Assembly (NCBI GenBank): GCA_023511795.1
Contig: JAIMAU010000002.1
Span: forward strand, 186,001 to 250,000
Length of the DNA stretch: 64,000 bases
Reading direction: 5' to 3'
DNA from: Armatimonadota bacterium
Lineage (GTDB): Bacteria > Armatimonadota > UBA5829 > DTJY01
Positions within the stretch are counted from its first letter, which is position 1; every line of letters starts with the position of its first letter. Shown one piece after another: positions 62,995 through 64,000 of this stretch. The position numbers and the translations under genes are program-made. The notes beneath the pieces are model-generated. The model was not told where the DNA came from, searched no databases, and saw only the letters and a list, made by a program, of their open reading frames with translations.

Positions 62995-64000
62995 ATGTTT
63001 CCTTACGGAGCACAATATTATCGAACTCCCAACCCGCCTGAGAGCGAATGGGAAAAAGACTTTCGCGTAATGGCTGAGCACGGTTTCACGATTGCGAAGA
63101 TATGGGCGATGTGGAACTGGATGCATACGTCTGATGACACCTTTGATTTCTCACATTTCGACCGTCTTTTTGAGCTGGCTGAAAAGCATAACATCAAGCT
63201 TATCATCAATACTATTTTAGAGAATGCGCCGTATTGGCTAATTGAGCGTCATAGAGATGCACTTTACGTTGCTTCAGATGGCCAAGTATTTGAGCCTATT
63301 GCGCGGTCAAATACTCCAGGAGGCGGTTGGCCGGGTCTCTGCTTTGATAACGAGCCAGTGCGTGAGATGGCGGAAAAATTCCTCGTGGAAGTGGCTAAGC
63401 GGTACTTGGACCACCCAAACCTTTGGGGATATGACGTTTGGAACGAGGTATTTTTCGAACCTCTAAACCATCCTGGTTTTGAGGGGAGATTCTTTTGTTA
63501 TTGCAGCGGCACAAAGGCGCGTTTTATCGAATGGCTCAAGGCGCGCTATGGCACGGTTGAGGAGCTGAATAAGGTTTGGTACCGTCGTTACTCTGATTGG
63601 AGCCAAGTTTACCCACCTAGGTATTGGGGTTCATATCCTGATTGGCTTGACTGGCTTAAGTTCCGGTTGGAAAACCAACGAAACCTTATGCGCTGGCGCA
63701 TTAGGGTATTTCGCTCGGTTGACCAAAAACACCCGCTGACTAGCCATGGGATTGCTTATACTTTGCAGGGTATGCCTACTCATTTAACAAATGATTTCGA
63801 CATTGCGCCGGAGGTTGACCAGTGGGGGCTTTCTGCATTTCCTATGTGGGCAAATCTGCACTCGAGTGATTTTTTCCGAATGCTTGATTTGGTGCGTTCT
63901 GCCTCGGCGGCAAGTGGGAAGCAATTCTGGCAGAACGAACTTCAGGGCGGTCAGAGCGGAAATGGTCTTGCAAGGAGCCGAACCCCTAGGGCTGAAGACA
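62995..64000 (+). CDS. GH42 beta-galactosidase (partial, 3' end outside window)
   Basis: 335 codons visible and open at the window edge. Residues MFPYGAQYYRTP and WEKDFRVMAEHGFTIAKIWAMWNWM are the GH42 start. Glu151 in DVWNEV is the general acid/base and Glu315 in FWQNELQGG the nucleophile. Cys116, Cys168 and Cys170 may be part of the zinc site; the fourth Cys of the usual set is not seen. No signal peptide, so cytoplasmic. GAGGGG 6 nt before ATG. Cleaves beta-galactosides; exact substrate unknown. Confidence 0.93.
   Translation, partial: MFPYGAQYYRTPNPPESEWEKDFRVMAEHGFTIAKIWAMWNWMHTSDDTFDFSHFDRLFELAEKHNIKLIINTILENAPYWLIERHRDALYVASDGQVFEPIARSNTPGGGWPGLCFDNEPVREMAEKFLVEVAKRYLDHPNLWGYDVWNEVFFEPLNHPGFEGRFFCYCSGTKARFIEWLKARYGTVEELNKVWYRRYSDWSQVYPPRYWGSYPDWLDWLKFRLENQRNLMRWRIRVFRSVDQKHPLTSHGIAYTLQGMPTHLTNDFDIAPEVDQWGLSAFPMWANLHSSDFFRMLDLVRSASAASGKQFWQNELQGGQSGNGLARSRTPRAED

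Noticed and set aside
1-64000. CRISPR arrays, insertion sequences, prophage or integron features
   Set aside because: No regularly spaced direct repeats, transposase, integrase or phage structural genes were seen on either strand.

Overview
The window looks like a chromosomal stretch of an anaerobic or facultatively anaerobic, polysaccharide-degrading bacterium with two membranes. TolC, a membrane-fusion protein, lipoproteins and a probable outer-membrane barrel point to a diderm cell. The order rng-rplU-rpmA-obg-proB-nadD-LCP-rsfS resembles the order usual in Firmicutes and Armatimonadota. The density of GH29, GH42, GH4, GHL10, DUF4838 and sulfatase genes, with moderate GC and frequent GTG/TTG starts, makes an Armatimonadota-like lineage my best guess. 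This is inference, not proof.

Layout. 1-12 kb: a carbohydrate block with the end of a glycosidase, alpha-L-fucosidase, a beta-helix protein, a sulfatase, a DegT aminotransferase, a phosphoesterase/beta-propeller fusion and a DUF4838 protein. 12-23 kb: mixed genes, including a site-2 protease with CBS domains, a PstS-like lipoprotein, a GH4 enzyme, a sodium:neurotransmitter-type symporter with an overlapping 50-residue partner, and a GNAT acetyltransferase. At 15.2-16.6 kb a multiheme cytochrome/phosphatase-like gene is interrupted by one in-frame TGA exactly where the family is expected to have the second Cys of a CGC motif. I read it as a candidate selenoprotein. 23-29 kb: a DUF4382 lipoprotein, a second DegT enzyme overlapping a NodB-like deacetylase, a barrel protein and a debranching-type glycosidase.

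29-46 kb (all minus strand): the conserved housekeeping cluster (radical SAM TIGR03960/TIGR03936 fusion, rng, then rplU-rpmA-obg-proB-nadD-LCP-rsfS-TPR). It is split between rng and rplU by a self-contained marR-tolC-hlyD-macB-like efflux operon with its own promoter and upstream terminator. 46-50 kb: GHL10 hydrolase, a serine hydrolase and dnaN.

50-57 kb: one operon, hdrCBA-flxDCBA, which encodes a soluble NADH-linked heterodisulfide-reductase-type complex expected to couple NADH, ferredoxin and a disulfide substrate by flavin bifurcation. 57.9-60.7 kb: larE-larB-larC, the pathway for the nickel-pincer cofactor, without larA in view. The window closes with a BON-like small protein, an RqcH/NFACT ribosome-rescue protein and the first 335 codons of a GH42 beta-galactosidase. 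No tRNA, rRNA, CRISPR array, insertion sequence or phage gene was recognised.
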